This document shows positions 8,728 to 17,035 of a stretch of DNA of 64,000 bases, in pieces. The notes beneath the pieces were generated by a model. That model did no database searches. It had not been told where the DNA came from and worked only from the letters and a program-made list of their open reading frames with translations. The DNA lies in assembly GCA_017307955.1 (NCBI GenBank), contig JAFKFV010000009.1, positions 310,001-374,000 on the forward strand, in the 5' to 3' direction. Each line of letters starts with the position of its first letter. Positions within the stretch are counted from its first letter, which is position 1. This DNA is from Allobosea sp. (GTDB taxonomy: Bacteria > Pseudomonadota > Alphaproteobacteria > Rhizobiales > Kaistiaceae). The position numbers and the translations under genes were made by a program.

Positions 8728-9372
8728 ATGACCCCGTTCGTGCCGATCGCGGAATTCCTGCTGACTTTGCGGCAGATGGGCATCATGGACCGGCAGATCC
8801 TCGCCGCCATGGAATCCGTGCCGCGCGCGCTGTTCCTTGATGGCGAGGGACGGCATGGTCCCCTCTTCGCCGAACGGCCGCAGCCGATCGCCTGCGGCCA
8901 GACCAACACCCCGCCGATCCTGATCGCCCTCATGCTGCAGGCGCTGGCGCTGACCGGACGCGAGCGCATCCTCGATGTCGGCACCGGCTCCGGCTATCTC
9001 GCCGCCGTGCTCTCGATGATGGGTCGGCATGTCTACACGATGGAGCGCTTCCGCACCCTCTCCGAGGCGGCGCGGGCGCGCTTCGCCGCGATCCGCAGCG
9101 ACAGCATCACCGCGGTGCATGGCGACGGCATGCATGGCTGGTCGGAGCGCGCGCCGTTCGACCGCATCGTGACCATGGCCTCGGCGCCCGAGCCGCCGCG
9201 CTATCTCATCGACCAGTTGTCTCCGAACGGCATCATGATCATGCCGATCGGCCCCGCCGACGGCGTGCAGACGCTGACGCGGTTCCAGCGCGTCGAGCGC
9301 AGTTTCCAGCGTTCCGCCATCTGCGACGTGCGCTTCGTGCCGCTCATCCAGGGCAAGGCGATCCGCCTCTGA
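8728..9372 (+). CDS. pcm: Protein-L-isoaspartate O-methyltransferase
   Basis: A 214-residue SAM-dependent methyltransferase that repairs isoaspartyl residues in aged proteins. The AdoMet motif ILDVGTGSGYLAAVLS lies at about residues 80-95, preceded by the family's QPIACGQTNTPP substrate loop. The start is set at the ATG 8728 because GGAGG lies six bases upstream. An ATG at 8683 is in frame but lacks a comparable site. It follows surE by 136 bases. The motif tail (CDVRFVPLIQG) agrees with the family. A paralogous methyltransferase function cannot be excluded, but the surE/nlpD context supports Pcm. Confidence 0.93.
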   Translation: MTPFVPIAEFLLTLRQMGIMDRQILAAMESVPRALFLDGEGRHGPLFAERPQPIACGQTNTPPILIALMLQALALTGRERILDVGTGSGYLAAVLSMMGRHVYTMERFRTLSEAARARFAAIRSDSITAVHGDGMHGWSERAPFDRIVTMASAPEPPRYLIDQLSPNGIMIMPIGPADGVQTLTRFQRVERSFQRSAICDVRFVPLIQGKAIRL

Positions 9373-9508
9373 TACTGGGGCCGCGCGGCATATCCCACGG
9401 CGATTCCGTGGCTTTTTTCCAGCGTTTCCGGACCGCTTAAGCCTTTGTCAACGTTACCGGGCTTTACTCGCCGTTACCGATTGTCCGTTGCGTCGCGAGT
9501 TGCCACCG

Positions 9509-10933
9509 ATGCGTAAAAGCGTTTCCCCTGCCCGTTCGCGGTTCTTCGTCCAGGTCGCGGCCATCTCCCTTCTCGCCGGCCTGACGGCGGCGTGCAGCGG
9601 TGATGCGACCCGGTTCGGAATCCCGGCCTTCACCGGAAGCACGGCCAACCAGAAATCGATTATCGGCGGCGACGACCAGCCCATGCCGGCGCCGGTCGCC
9701 AATGTGTCGTCGCAGCCCGTCCAGAGCACGCAGATGGCGGGATCGTCCCGCCAGGATGCGCTCTTGCCCGGCGTCGCCCCTGCCCCCGCTCCGGTCGCCA
9801 CCGCCGCGCAGCCGCAGCCGCTGAACAGGCCCGTCGAGCCCGTGCAGACGGCCGCCGCGACGCCCGCCGCCACCGGCAAGCCGGGCTGGAACGCCGCGAG
9901 CGGCACGGTCGTCACGCTCGGACCCGGCGAGACGCTGTCCTCGATCTCGCGCCGCTACGGCGTGCCGGTCAAGGAGCTCGCCCGCGCCAACAACATCGCC
10001 GATCCCTCGGCCGTCGGCATCGGCACGCGCATCACCATCCCGACCTATGGCGTCGCCGGCGGCGCGGCGAAGCCCGCCGTGGCGGTCGCGGACGAGAAGA
10101 AGGTGGCGGCCACGGAGCCGGCGACCTCGCTCTCCGGCCTCCACACCGTCACGCCCGGCCAGACCGTCGACCAGATCGCCCGGCTCTACAATGTGAGCCC
10201 CCGGGAGATCGCCGCGCTCAACCATCTCGGCGCGAACGACGCGCTGAGGAGCGGCCAGCAGATCAAGATCCCGGGCCACAGCCCGACCAGCACCGTCGCG
10301 CTGCGGCCGGAGCCGGTTCGCAAGCCCGAGGCGCCGAAGGGCGAGGACGGCGACGCGGCCAAGTCGGTCGCGCAGGCGGCGCCCGGCGCCGATGCGCCGG
10401 AAACCACCGCTTCGATCGCGCCGGCCGACAAGGCCGCCGCCGACGCCGCGGCCAAGGAGATGGCTTCCGCCGCCGCCAAGCCGCAGCCGACCGCCTATGC
10501 CCCGGCTTCGGGCGATACCGCGACCGCGGCCGTCGCCGATGCGCCCTCCGCCAACGGCACCTCGTTCCGCTGGCCGGTGCGCGGCCGCATCATCGGCTCC
10601 TTCGGCTCCGGCCCGACCGGCGAGCGCAATGACGGCATCAATCTCGCGGTGCCGGAAGGCACCTCGATCAAGGCCGTCGAGGCGGGCACCGTCATCTATG
10701 CCGGCAACGAACTGCAGGGCTATGGCCAGCTCGTCCTGATCCGCCATGCCGATGGCTGGGTCTCGGCCTATGCCCACAACAGCGCGATCCTCGTGCAGCG
10801 CGGCGACACCGTGCGGCGCGGCCAGATCATCTCGCGCGCCGGCACCTCCGGCAATGTGAGCGCGCCGCAGCTGCATTTCGAGCTGCGCAAGGGCTCGAAG
10901 CCGGTCAATCCGCTGGATTACCTGCAGGGCTGA
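9509..10933 (+). CDS. nlpD: NlpD-like LysM/LytM (degenerate M23) lipoprotein
   Basis: A 474-residue envelope protein. The N-terminal signal segment ends near LTAACSG, a plausible though imperfect lipobox. Two LysM peptidoglycan-binding domains lie at about residues 131-178 and 210-255, joined by Pro/Ala-rich linkers. A C-terminal LytM/M23 domain covers about 351-474. The first zinc-ligand motif of active M23 enzymes (HxGxD) is replaced by NDGIN, while AYAHN and LHFELR remain. This pattern matches E. coli NlpD, which activates a cell-wall amidase rather than cutting peptidoglycan itself. The likely role is activation of septal cell-wall hydrolysis. The gene order surE-pcm-nlpD supports this. 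Start at the ATG 9509. Confidence 0.9.
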   Translation: MRKSVSPARSRFFVQVAAISLLAGLTAACSGDATRFGIPAFTGSTANQKSIIGGDDQPMPAPVANVSSQPVQSTQMAGSSRQDALLPGVAPAPAPVATAAQPQPLNRPVEPVQTAAATPAATGKPGWNAASGTVVTLGPGETLSSISRRYGVPVKELARANNIADPSAVGIGTRITIPTYGVAGGAAKPAVAVADEKKVAATEPATSLSGLHTVTPGQTVDQIARLYNVSPREIAALNHLGANDALRSGQQIKIPGHSPTSTVALRPEPVRKPEAPKGEDGDAAKSVAQAAPGADAPETTASIAPADKAAADAAAKEMASAAAKPQPTAYAPASGDTATAAVADAPSANGTSFRWPVRGRIIGSFGSGPTGERNDGINLAVPEGTSIKAVEAGTVIYAGNELQGYGQLVLIRHADGWVSAYAHNSAILVQRGDTVRRGQIISRAGTSGNVSAPQLHFELRKGSKPVNPLDYLQG

Positions 10934-10958
10934 CCGCCCCACTCTCTTCCCAAATGAC

Positions 10959-10987
10959 AATGCCCGGGCCTTGGCCCGGGCATTTTC
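10959..10987 (+). terminator. Intrinsic terminator after nlpD
   Basis: A perfect 12-bp inverted repeat (AATGCCCGGGCC, two-base centre TT, then its complement) at 10959-10984 runs into TTTTC. It lies between the convergent nlpD and aldehyde dehydrogenase genes and could serve both strands, though the T-run is better on plus. Confidence 0.85.
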
Positions 10988-11028
10988 GTCTGGGCAAGGT
11001 CGGGGCGCCCGAAGGCGCCCTTCCCTGC

Positions 11029-12465
11029 TTACGGCTGCGTGTAGGCGGTCTTCACGGTCGTGAAGAACTCGGCGGCGTATTTGCCCTGCTCGCGCGGGCC
11101 GTAGCTGGAGCCCTTCCGGCCGCCGAACGGCACGTGATAGTCGACGCCGGCGGTCGGCAGGTTGACCATGACCATGCCGGCTTCGGCGTTGCGGCGGAAA
11201 TGCGAGGCATGCTTGAGGCTGGTCGTCACGATGCCGGCCGAGAGGCCGAACGGCGTATCGTTGGCGACGGCGAGCGCCTCGTCATAATCCTTGACCTTGA
11301 CGACGCTGGCGACCGGGCCGAACACCTCTTCCTTGTTGATGCGCATCTCCGGCGTCGTGCCGGTGAACAGCGCCGGCTCGAGGAAGAAGCCCGGATTGTC
11401 GCGCTCGATGCGACGGCCGCCGAAGGCGAGCTCGCCGCCCTCTTCCTTGGCGATCTTGATGTAGTTCTCGTCCTGGTCGAGCTGGCTCTGGTCGACCACC
11501 GGGCCGATATTGGTGCCCTGCTTGATCGCGTCGTCGACGACGAGATCCTTCATGCGCTTCACCATCGCCTCGACATAGGCGTCGTGGATCTTCTCGGTGA
11601 CGATGAGGCGCGAGGAGGCCGTGCAACGCTGGCCGGTCGAGAAGAAGGCGCTGTTGACCGTGGTCTCGACGGCGGTCTTGAGGTCCGCATCGTCGAGCAC
11701 GATGGTCGGGTTCTTGCCGCCCATCTCGAGCTGGAACTTGCGCATCACCGCGATCGAGGCCTCGGCGACCTTCTTGCCGGTGCCGACCGAGCCGGTGAAC
11801 GAGAGCGCGTTGACCTTCGGCGATTCGAGGATCGCCTGGCCGACGACCGAACCGCGGCCCATCACGAGGTTGAGCACGCCCTTCGGCAGGCCGTTGCGGA
11901 CGAGGATGTCGACGATAGTCCAGGTGCAGGCCGGCACGAGATCGGCCGGCTTGATGACGACCGTGTTGCCATAGGCGAGCGCCGGCGCGATCTTCCAGGC
12001 CGGAATGGCGATCGGGAAGTTCCAGGGCGTGATCAGGCCGACGACGCCGATCGGCTCGCGGGTGATCTGGACATCGATGCCTGGACGGACGGAAGGCAGC
12101 ACCTCGCCCGCGAGGCGCAGCGTCTCGCCGGCGAAGAAGTGGAAGATCTGCGCGGCGCGGACCGTCTCGCCGATGCCCTCGGGCAGCGTCTTGCCTTCCT
12201 CGCGCGAGAGCAGGCGACCGATCTCTTCCTTGCGGGCGAGGATCTCGTCGCCGGTCGCCTTCAGGATGTCGTGGCGCTGCTGGATGCCGGACTGCGACCA
12301 GGTCTTGAACGCCGCCTGAGCCGCGTCGATGGCGGCGCGGGCGTCCTCGGCGGTGCCCTGCGCGAAGGTGCCGACCACCTCATTGGTGTTGGACGGATTG
12401 ATGTTGGGCCGCGCGTCGCCGCCCACCCATTCGCCGCCGATATAGTTCTTGTGCAGTTCGGTCAT
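11029..12465 (-). CDS. Aldehyde dehydrogenase, 2-oxoglutarate semialdehyde dehydrogenase type
   Basis: A 478-residue NAD(P)-dependent aldehyde dehydrogenase. The catalytic cysteine is Cys281 in STGQRCTAS, the general-base glutamate is Glu247 in QLEMGGKN, and the cofactor loop SFTGSVGTGKK is present. The sequence style (TPWNFPIAIPAWKIAPALAYGN) and the neighbours fit the 2,5-dioxovalerate (alpha-ketoglutarate semialdehyde) dehydrogenase group. That group ends the non-phosphorylative pentose or hexarate pathways at 2-oxoglutarate. Upstream in the same direction lie an AraD1-type FAH-family enzyme and a FadR-type regulator. The start at 12465 has a GAGGA site seven bases upstream. Substrate is inferred from context. 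Confidence 0.85.
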   Translation of the reverse strand: MTELHKNYIGGEWVGGDARPNINPSNTNEVVGTFAQGTAEDARAAIDAAQAAFKTWSQSGIQQRHDILKATGDEILARKEEIGRLLSREEGKTLPEGIGETVRAAQIFHFFAGETLRLAGEVLPSVRPGIDVQITREPIGVVGLITPWNFPIAIPAWKIAPALAYGNTVVIKPADLVPACTWTIVDILVRNGLPKGVLNLVMGRGSVVGQAILESPKVNALSFTGSVGTGKKVAEASIAVMRKFQLEMGGKNPTIVLDDADLKTAVETTVNSAFFSTGQRCTASSRLIVTEKIHDAYVEAMVKRMKDLVVDDAIKQGTNIGPVVDQSQLDQDENYIKIAKEEGGELAFGGRRIERDNPGFFLEPALFTGTTPEMRINKEEVFGPVASVVKVKDYDEALAVANDTPFGLSAGIVTTSLKHASHFRRNAEAGMVMVNLPTAGVDYHVPFGGRKGSSYGPREQGKYAAEFFTTVKTAYTQP

Positions 12466-12571
12466 CGGAAATCCTCGACTACCTTTGGCTTCTAAAGGGT
12501 ACGCCGCCCCGGGGGGGCGGAGCGGCGCTCGGCCGGCAGGACCGGCCCTTATGATCGCTGGTCGGCGGCGC

Positions 12572-13573
12572 TCAGAGCGCCGTCACCGTGACGCTCTCTT
12601 CCGGGGCATAGGCGAGCGCGTTCCTCAGCGGCAACCCGAACGCCTCCGACTCGATCTCGAAGACGTCGCCCGGCTCGGTGCGGATGCCGAAGGCGACCGA
12701 GAGGGTCGCCGTGCCGTAGGTATGGACATGCACCTGCCCGGGGCGGCGGAAGAAGTCATACTTGAAGTGGTGATGCTCCAGATTGGCGAGCGTGTGCGAC
12801 ATGTTCGCCTCGCCCGACAGGAAGGGCTCGTCGAAGATCACCTTGTCGTCGCGCAGGATGCGCGAGCGGCCGCGCACGTCGTCCGGCAGCGCGCCGACGA
12901 GCAGCTCCGGGCCGACCGAGCAGGGACGCAGCTTCGAATGGGCGAGGTAGAGATAGTTCACCCGCTCCATCACATGGTCCGAGAACTCGTTGGCGAGCGC
13001 GAAGCCGATGCGGAAGGGGCGGCCATCGTCGGCGATGATGTAGATGCCGGCGACCTCCGGCTCCTCGCCGCCGTCCTGCGCGAAGGACGGCGCCGTCAGC
13101 GGCTGGCCCGGGCCGACGAGCAGCGCGCCGTCGCCCTTGTAGAACCATTCCGGCTGCACGCCGGTCTTGCCGGCGGCCGGCTTGCCGCCCTCGAGGCCCA
13201 TGCGGAACATCTTCATCGAATCGGTCAGCGTCTCCTCGGCGGCGGCGACCGTCTTGTGCATGGCGTCGCGGGCCGAGGCCGAGCCGAGATGCGTGAGGCC
13301 CGTACCGGTGATGAGGAGATGCGCCGGATCGGGATGATCGATCGGCGCCAGCACGCGGCCGGACGCGAGGAGGGCCGCGCGGTCGACGCTCTCGCCCTTG
13401 CCGGCGGCATCGACCACCGCCTCGATGCTGCTGCGCGCCGCGATCGCCGCCCGCGCGAGATCATAGACGGTGCGATGGCCGGGAACGATCGCCGAGGTCT
13501 CGGCGCCGGCCGGGCCGGTCGTCGCCACCACGGCGCGCTCGCCACCTTCCGTCAGGATCTGCATCAGTCGCAT
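12572..13573 (-). CDS. AraD1/GguC-type fumarylacetoacetate hydrolase family protein
   Basis: A 333-residue protein of the FAH fold, in the AraD1/GguC branch. Members are linked to dehydration of 2-keto-3-deoxy sugar acids in non-phosphorylative sugar oxidation. It begins MRLMQILTEGGERAV, contains TGTGLTHLGSA near residue 100, PEWFYKGDG in the middle and an acidic metal-site region around EFSDHVMER. The start is the ATG at 13573, with a GGAGG site upstream. The open frame extends 17 codons further without such support. It lies 106 bases upstream of the dehydrogenase gene. A GC-rich hairpin (12504-12520) in that gap may tune expression. Confidence 0.84.
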   Translation of the reverse strand: MRLMQILTEGGERAVVATTGPAGAETSAIVPGHRTVYDLARAAIAARSSIEAVVDAAGKGESVDRAALLASGRVLAPIDHPDPAHLLITGTGLTHLGSASARDAMHKTVAAAEETLTDSMKMFRMGLEGGKPAAGKTGVQPEWFYKGDGALLVGPGQPLTAPSFAQDGGEEPEVAGIYIIADDGRPFRIGFALANEFSDHVMERVNYLYLAHSKLRPCSVGPELLVGALPDDVRGRSRILRDDKVIFDEPFLSGEANMSHTLANLEHHHFKYDFFRRPGQVHVHTYGTATLSVAFGIRTEPGDVFEIESEAFGLPLRNALAYAPEESVTVTAL

Positions 13574-13625
13574 CGCTTCCTCCTTCTCGCCTTTCATGCG
13601 CCGGCAGCATGCTTGCGCCGGCATT

Positions 13626-13641
13626 GATCACAGGAATGATC
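13626..13641. promoter_or_regulatory. Possible operator palindrome upstream of the AraD1-type gene
   Basis: GATCA, six bases, TGATC form a short inverted repeat between the stop of the FadR-type regulator and the start of the AraD1-type gene. Position suits an internal promoter or operator. Short palindromes arise by chance, so this is weak. Confidence 0.25.
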
Positions 13642-13673
13642 CGGCCCTGGCCGGTTGCCGATGGCGGGCGCCA

Positions 13674-14447
13674 TCAGCCAATTTCGGTCTCCGCCTCGCC
13701 ACGGCGGCCTACCCAGATGGAATCGAACACATTGCCCTTCGCGTTGCGCAACAGCCGGCGCATCGCGAGATAGGCGCCATCGGCATTGCGCTCGCGGATC
13801 GCCTCATAGACGTCGCGATGCTGCAGCACCGCGTCATCGCCCATCACGGTCCGCCAGCCAAGCGAGAACGAGATGACGAGGCCGGATTCGATCATGCCGC
13901 CGGCCGAGCGTAGCAGCGGATTGTGCGAGGCCTCGAGCACGATCATGTGGAAGGCGAGATCGGCCTTGATCTGGTCGGCGCTGCCGCGATCACGGCTCTT
14001 GATGCCGTCGAGCGCCTTCGACAGCGCCTCGATCTCCTCCGGAGTGGCGCGCTCGGCGGCCCGCGCCGCGGCGGCCGGCTCGATGATCTCGCGCATCTCG
14101 AAGAGGGAATGGATGAACTCGTCGCTCGGGAAGGGATCGATCTGCCAGTGCAACACGTCCGGATCGAGCATGTTCCAGTCGGAGCGCGGGCGCACGCGGG
14201 TGCCGATCTTCGGCCGCGACACCGTCAGCCCCTTGGCGGAGAGCAGGCGGATCGCCTCCCGCACGGCGGTGCGCGAGACCTTGAACTCCTCCTGCACCTT
14301 GGGTTCGGTCGGCAGCGTCTCGCCCGGCTGGTACTGGCCGGTGACGATGCGGCGCCCGAGCGTGCTCGCCACCATGTCGGACAAGCTGCCGGTCCGCTCG
14401 CGGCCCGTTGTCGCGAGCGCTCGGCTCGTATCCTGGACGCCGCGCAT
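13674..14447 (-). CDS. FadR/GntR-family transcriptional regulator
   Basis: A 257-residue GntR-superfamily regulator. The N-terminal winged helix-turn-helix covers about residues 20-90 (IVTGQYQPGETLPTEPKVQE, then VSRTAVREAIRLLSAKGL). A helical FCD ligand-binding domain follows, with the typical FEMREIIEPAAAARAA and a C-terminal AMRRLLRNA. Such FCD regulators often sense sugar acids. It heads the three-gene sugar-acid cluster on the minus strand and probably represses it. The ATG at 14447 is preferred over the GTG at 14453 because the GGAGGGG site is better spaced for it. Confidence 0.9.
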   Translation of the reverse strand: MRGVQDTSRALATTGRERTGSLSDMVASTLGRRIVTGQYQPGETLPTEPKVQEEFKVSRTAVREAIRLLSAKGLTVSRPKIGTRVRPRSDWNMLDPDVLHWQIDPFPSDEFIHSLFEMREIIEPAAAARAAERATPEEIEALSKALDGIKSRDRGSADQIKADLAFHMIVLEASHNPLLRSAGGMIESGLVISFSLGWRTVMGDDAVLQHRDVYEAIRERNADGAYLAMRRLLRNAKGNVFDSIWVGRRGEAETEIG

Positions 14448-14485
14448 GGCCACACCCCTCCCTGGTCGCGCCTCTGCGCCACATT

Positions 14486-14494
14486 CATAGTATG
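14486..14494. promoter_or_regulatory. Candidate operator of the FadR-type regulator
   Basis: The nine-base palindrome CATAGTATG lies about 40 bases upstream of the regulator start, in the divergent region shared with the endonuclease-like gene. GntR/FadR proteins bind short palindromes of this size near their own promoters. Assignment is by position only. Confidence 0.35.
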
Positions 14495-14598
14495 TTTGCC
14501 GGGGCGAAAACTCAACCGCGCCGCCGTCATCGGCCCGACATCGCTGTGGTCGCAGGCTCCCCGCCGCGATTGGTCAACAGCCTCGGGGAAACATTCAC

Positions 14599-15570
14599 AT
14601 GACCCAATTGTTCGATGTCCGCGCGCGCAGCGTCGCGGCGGCGTTCGCCATGCTGCTCGCGGCCGCGACCGGAGCCTCCGCCACGGAACTCACCGTCCTC
14701 TCCTTCAATATCCGCGGCGGCGGCGCCAATGACGGCAAGGGCGTCGAGGAGACCGTCGCCGCCATCCGGGCCGTGAACCCGGATATCGTCGGCATCCAGG
14801 AGAGCCGCGCCGAATCGGTGCCCTGCACGGCCGAACATTGCCCGGCGAGCGGCGAAAGCGTCGCCGCCAAGCTCGCGGCGGCGCTCGGCTATCACTTTGT
14901 CGACCAGCCCGGCGAAAGCGCCGCTCTCTGGGCCAATGCGATCCTGTCGCGCTATCCGCTCGGTACGCTGACGCCGAACAAGCTCGGCGCGCGCATCAGC
15001 GTCGATGGCCGCGCGGTCGACATCTTCAACGTCCATTTCACCGACTTCCCCTACCAGCCCTACCAGGCCCTCGGGATCGAATACGGCAACGCGCCCTTCC
15101 TGAAGACCGCCGGGGAACTGGTGACGGCCGCCGCGGCGGCGCGCGGCCCCGGCCTCGCGCTGCTCTTCGCCGATATGGACGCCGCCGGCCCGGCCGACGC
15201 CGCCTTCGTGTTCGGCGATTTCAACGAGCCCTCGCATCACGACTGGGTCGACGCGACCGTGAAGGCCGGCCTGCAGCCGCTCGTCGTGCCCTATCCGACC
15301 GAGAAGGCCATCGAGGCACGCGGCTTCGTCGACACCTTCCGCGCCGTCTATCCCGATCCGGTGGCGAAGCCGGGCCTCACCTGGACGCCGACCACGAGCC
15401 CGAGCGACAAGGACGACCATCACGACCGCATCGATTTCGCGCTCGCCAAGGCGGAAAAACTCGAAGTGCTGTCCGCCGGCATCCTCGGCGAAAAGGCACC
15501 GGAGGCCGACATCGTCGTCACGCCCTGGCCGTCCGACCACCGCGCGACCTTCGCCAAGGTCCGCTTCTGA
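14599..15570 (+). CDS. Secreted endonuclease/exonuclease/phosphatase family protein
   Basis: A 323-residue protein of the DNase I-like EEP fold, with an N-terminal signal peptide (hydrophobic stretch from about residue 11, cleavage near ASA-TEL at residue 28). Catalytic motifs are visible in order: LSFNIRGGG, GIQESR with the metal-binding Glu, a VFGDFNEPS segment with Asp/Asn, and the C-terminal SDHRA carrying the conserved Asp-His pair. The substrate could be a nucleic acid, a phosphoinositide or another phosphodiester. Export to the periplasm or outside is predicted. It is transcribed away from the sugar-acid regulator. Confidence 0.85.
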   Translation: MTQLFDVRARSVAAAFAMLLAAATGASATELTVLSFNIRGGGANDGKGVEETVAAIRAVNPDIVGIQESRAESVPCTAEHCPASGESVAAKLAAALGYHFVDQPGESAALWANAILSRYPLGTLTPNKLGARISVDGRAVDIFNVHFTDFPYQPYQALGIEYGNAPFLKTAGELVTAAAAARGPGLALLFADMDAAGPADAAFVFGDFNEPSHHDWVDATVKAGLQPLVVPYPTEKAIEARGFVDTFRAVYPDPVAKPGLTWTPTTSPSDKDDHHDRIDFALAKAEKLEVLSAGILGEKAPEADIVVTPWPSDHRATFAKVRF

Positions 15571-15805
15571 GCCGAGGCTCGCCAGGCCGCTTGCCAAGCC
15601 CGGCGGGCGCTGCGATCCTCGGATCGTCGAAAAGGACCCGGAGCGGAATCGGTAAGCCCGCTCCTTCCCCAAGGGGAACTCCGCCTTGCCGCAAGGCGAG
15701 CCCGCGACAAGCAACCGGCGCGACCCGCCGGCGGCTTGGCGCGGGTTGTGTACGTGACTCGCATCATCGTCGTCGGCGGCTGCGCCTCCCAACCAAGGAG
15801 GTCCC

Positions 15806-16123
15806 ATGCCCATCATCCGAGCCGAAGCCGGCATCGTCACGCAGATCAATGTCTTCACGGTGCCGCCCGGCGGTCAGGACGCGATGATCGCGCTTCTCGC
15901 CGAAGCCGCGCGCTTCGCGAGCGACACGCCCGGCTGGCTCTCCGCCAGCCTGCACCGCAGCCATGACGGCACGCGGGTCGTGAACTACGCCCAGAGCGAG
16001 AGCCTCGAGGCCTCGCAGCGCGTCATCGAGCGCCTGCGCGCCGCGGGATATCTCGAACGCAACCGCGCACTCGGCGAGGCCCATCCCGGCCTTTACGGCG
16101 TCGTCTTCACGCTCGAGCGGTGA
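15806..16123 (+). CDS. Antibiotic biosynthesis monooxygenase (ABM) family protein
   Basis: A 105-residue protein of the dimeric alpha/beta-barrel ABM type. The opening strand INVFTVPPGGQDAMIALLAEA, the central GWLSASLHRSHDGTRVVNYA with conserved Trp and Asn-Tyr, and the length agree with the family. Members are cofactor-free monooxygenases or quinone-handling proteins, and the substrate is unknown. A very strong AAGGAGG site lies just upstream of the ATG. The 235 bases before it contain no gene, only some GC-rich palindromes. Confidence 0.82.
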   Translation: MPIIRAEAGIVTQINVFTVPPGGQDAMIALLAEAARFASDTPGWLSASLHRSHDGTRVVNYAQSESLEASQRVIERLRAAGYLERNRALGEAHPGLYGVVFTLER

Positions 16124-16140
16124 CCGGCCAGCAAACAAGA

Positions 16141-16164
16141 ACGGCGCGTCCTTCGACGCGCCGT
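16141..16164. terminator. Bidirectional hairpin between convergent genes
   Basis: ACGGCGCGTC, loop CTTC, then a perfect 10-bp complement. The T-rich follow-on (TCTTGTTTG) is on the minus strand, so it most likely ends the GST transcript, and may also serve the ABM gene on plus. Confidence 0.75.
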
Positions 16165-16185
16165 CACATCGTCGTTGCCGGAGGC

Positions 16186-16899
16186 TCAGCGGGCGCGCTG
16201 CCCGAACAGGATCTTCTGCGCTTCCTTGTCGTCGGCGAGGCTGACCGGCTCGACCGGCGCCTTGATCGCCATGCCGCGCTGAACGGCGGGACGCGCATTG
16301 AGGAGATCGATCCACCGCTTCACATGCTTGAACTCGGTGGTGTCGAACTGCTGCGTCTCCCAGCCGGCAGCCCAGCCGAAGATCGCCATGTCGGCGATCG
16401 AATAGGCGGCGCCGCCGACATATTCATTGCCGGCGAGGCGGCGGTCGAGAACGCCGTAGAGGCGATGCGTCTCGTCCTGGTAGCGCTTGGTCGCATAGGG
16501 GATGCGTTCCGGCGCATAGACCGAGAAATGGTTGCGCTGGCCGAGCATCGGGCCGAAGCCGCCCATCTGCCACATCAGCCATTCCTCGACGGCGACGCGC
16601 GCGCGCTCGTCGTCCTGCGGATAGAACTGGCCGAACTTGCGCCCGAGATAGAGCAGGATGGCACCCGACTCGAACACCGAGATCGGCGCATTGCCCGGCC
16701 CCTCGGGATCGATGATGGCCGGCATGCGGTTGTTCGGCGCGATCTTGAGGAAGTCTGGCTTGAACTGGTCGCCCTTGCCGATATTGACGAACTTGATCTC
16801 GTAGGGAACGCCGAGTTCCTCAAGCATGATCGAGATCTTCTTGCCGTTCGGGGTCGGCCAGAAATGGAGTTCGATCGGCTTCACCTGCTCTGCCGCCAT
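16186..16899 (-). CDS. Glutathione S-transferase, Ure2/YghU-like
   Basis: A GST-fold protein of about 237 residues. The N-terminal thioredoxin-like domain shows WPTPNGKKISIMLEELG, typical of the Ure2p/YfcG/YghU (nu-class) branch, where the TPNG segment lies in the glutathione site. NNRMPAIIDPEG and VFESGAILLYLGRKFG follow, then the helical C-terminal domain (SIADMAIFGW). Such enzymes often act as disulfide-bond oxidoreductases. Two adjacent ATGs (16902 and 16899) are possible starts. The second is better spaced from a GAGG site. The frame remains open upstream into a region antisense to nothing useful. Confidence 0.88.
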   Translation of the reverse strand: MAAEQVKPIELHFWPTPNGKKISIMLEELGVPYEIKFVNIGKGDQFKPDFLKIAPNNRMPAIIDPEGPGNAPISVFESGAILLYLGRKFGQFYPQDDERARVAVEEWLMWQMGGFGPMLGQRNHFSVYAPERIPYATKRYQDETHRLYGVLDRRLAGNEYVGGAAYSIADMAIFGWAAGWETQQFDTTEFKHVKRWIDLLNARPAVQRGMAIKAPVEPVSLADDKEAQKILFGQRAR

Positions 16900-17035
16900 C
16901 ATTGCCTCGCTCACGGAATGGATGCCGGCACGGCGCCGGCAGGGGATGGTGCCGGCCAAAGGCCGACGGGAACGTACGGTAACATCAGCATCCCGCAATC
17001 GCCGCCGGCCCGCAAGGCTGCGCGGCGGCGACGCC

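Noticed and set aside
12504..12520. CCGCCCC/GGGGCGG hairpin between the AraD1-type and dehydrogenase genes as a terminator
   Set aside because: No T-run follows on the minus strand. At most it could modulate expression inside the operon.
15571..15805. Gap with several GC-rich palindromes, considered as a small RNA or tRNA gene
   Set aside because: I could not fold a tRNA-like cloverleaf or find a promoter-terminator pair. Nothing beyond short chance-length palindromes is supported.
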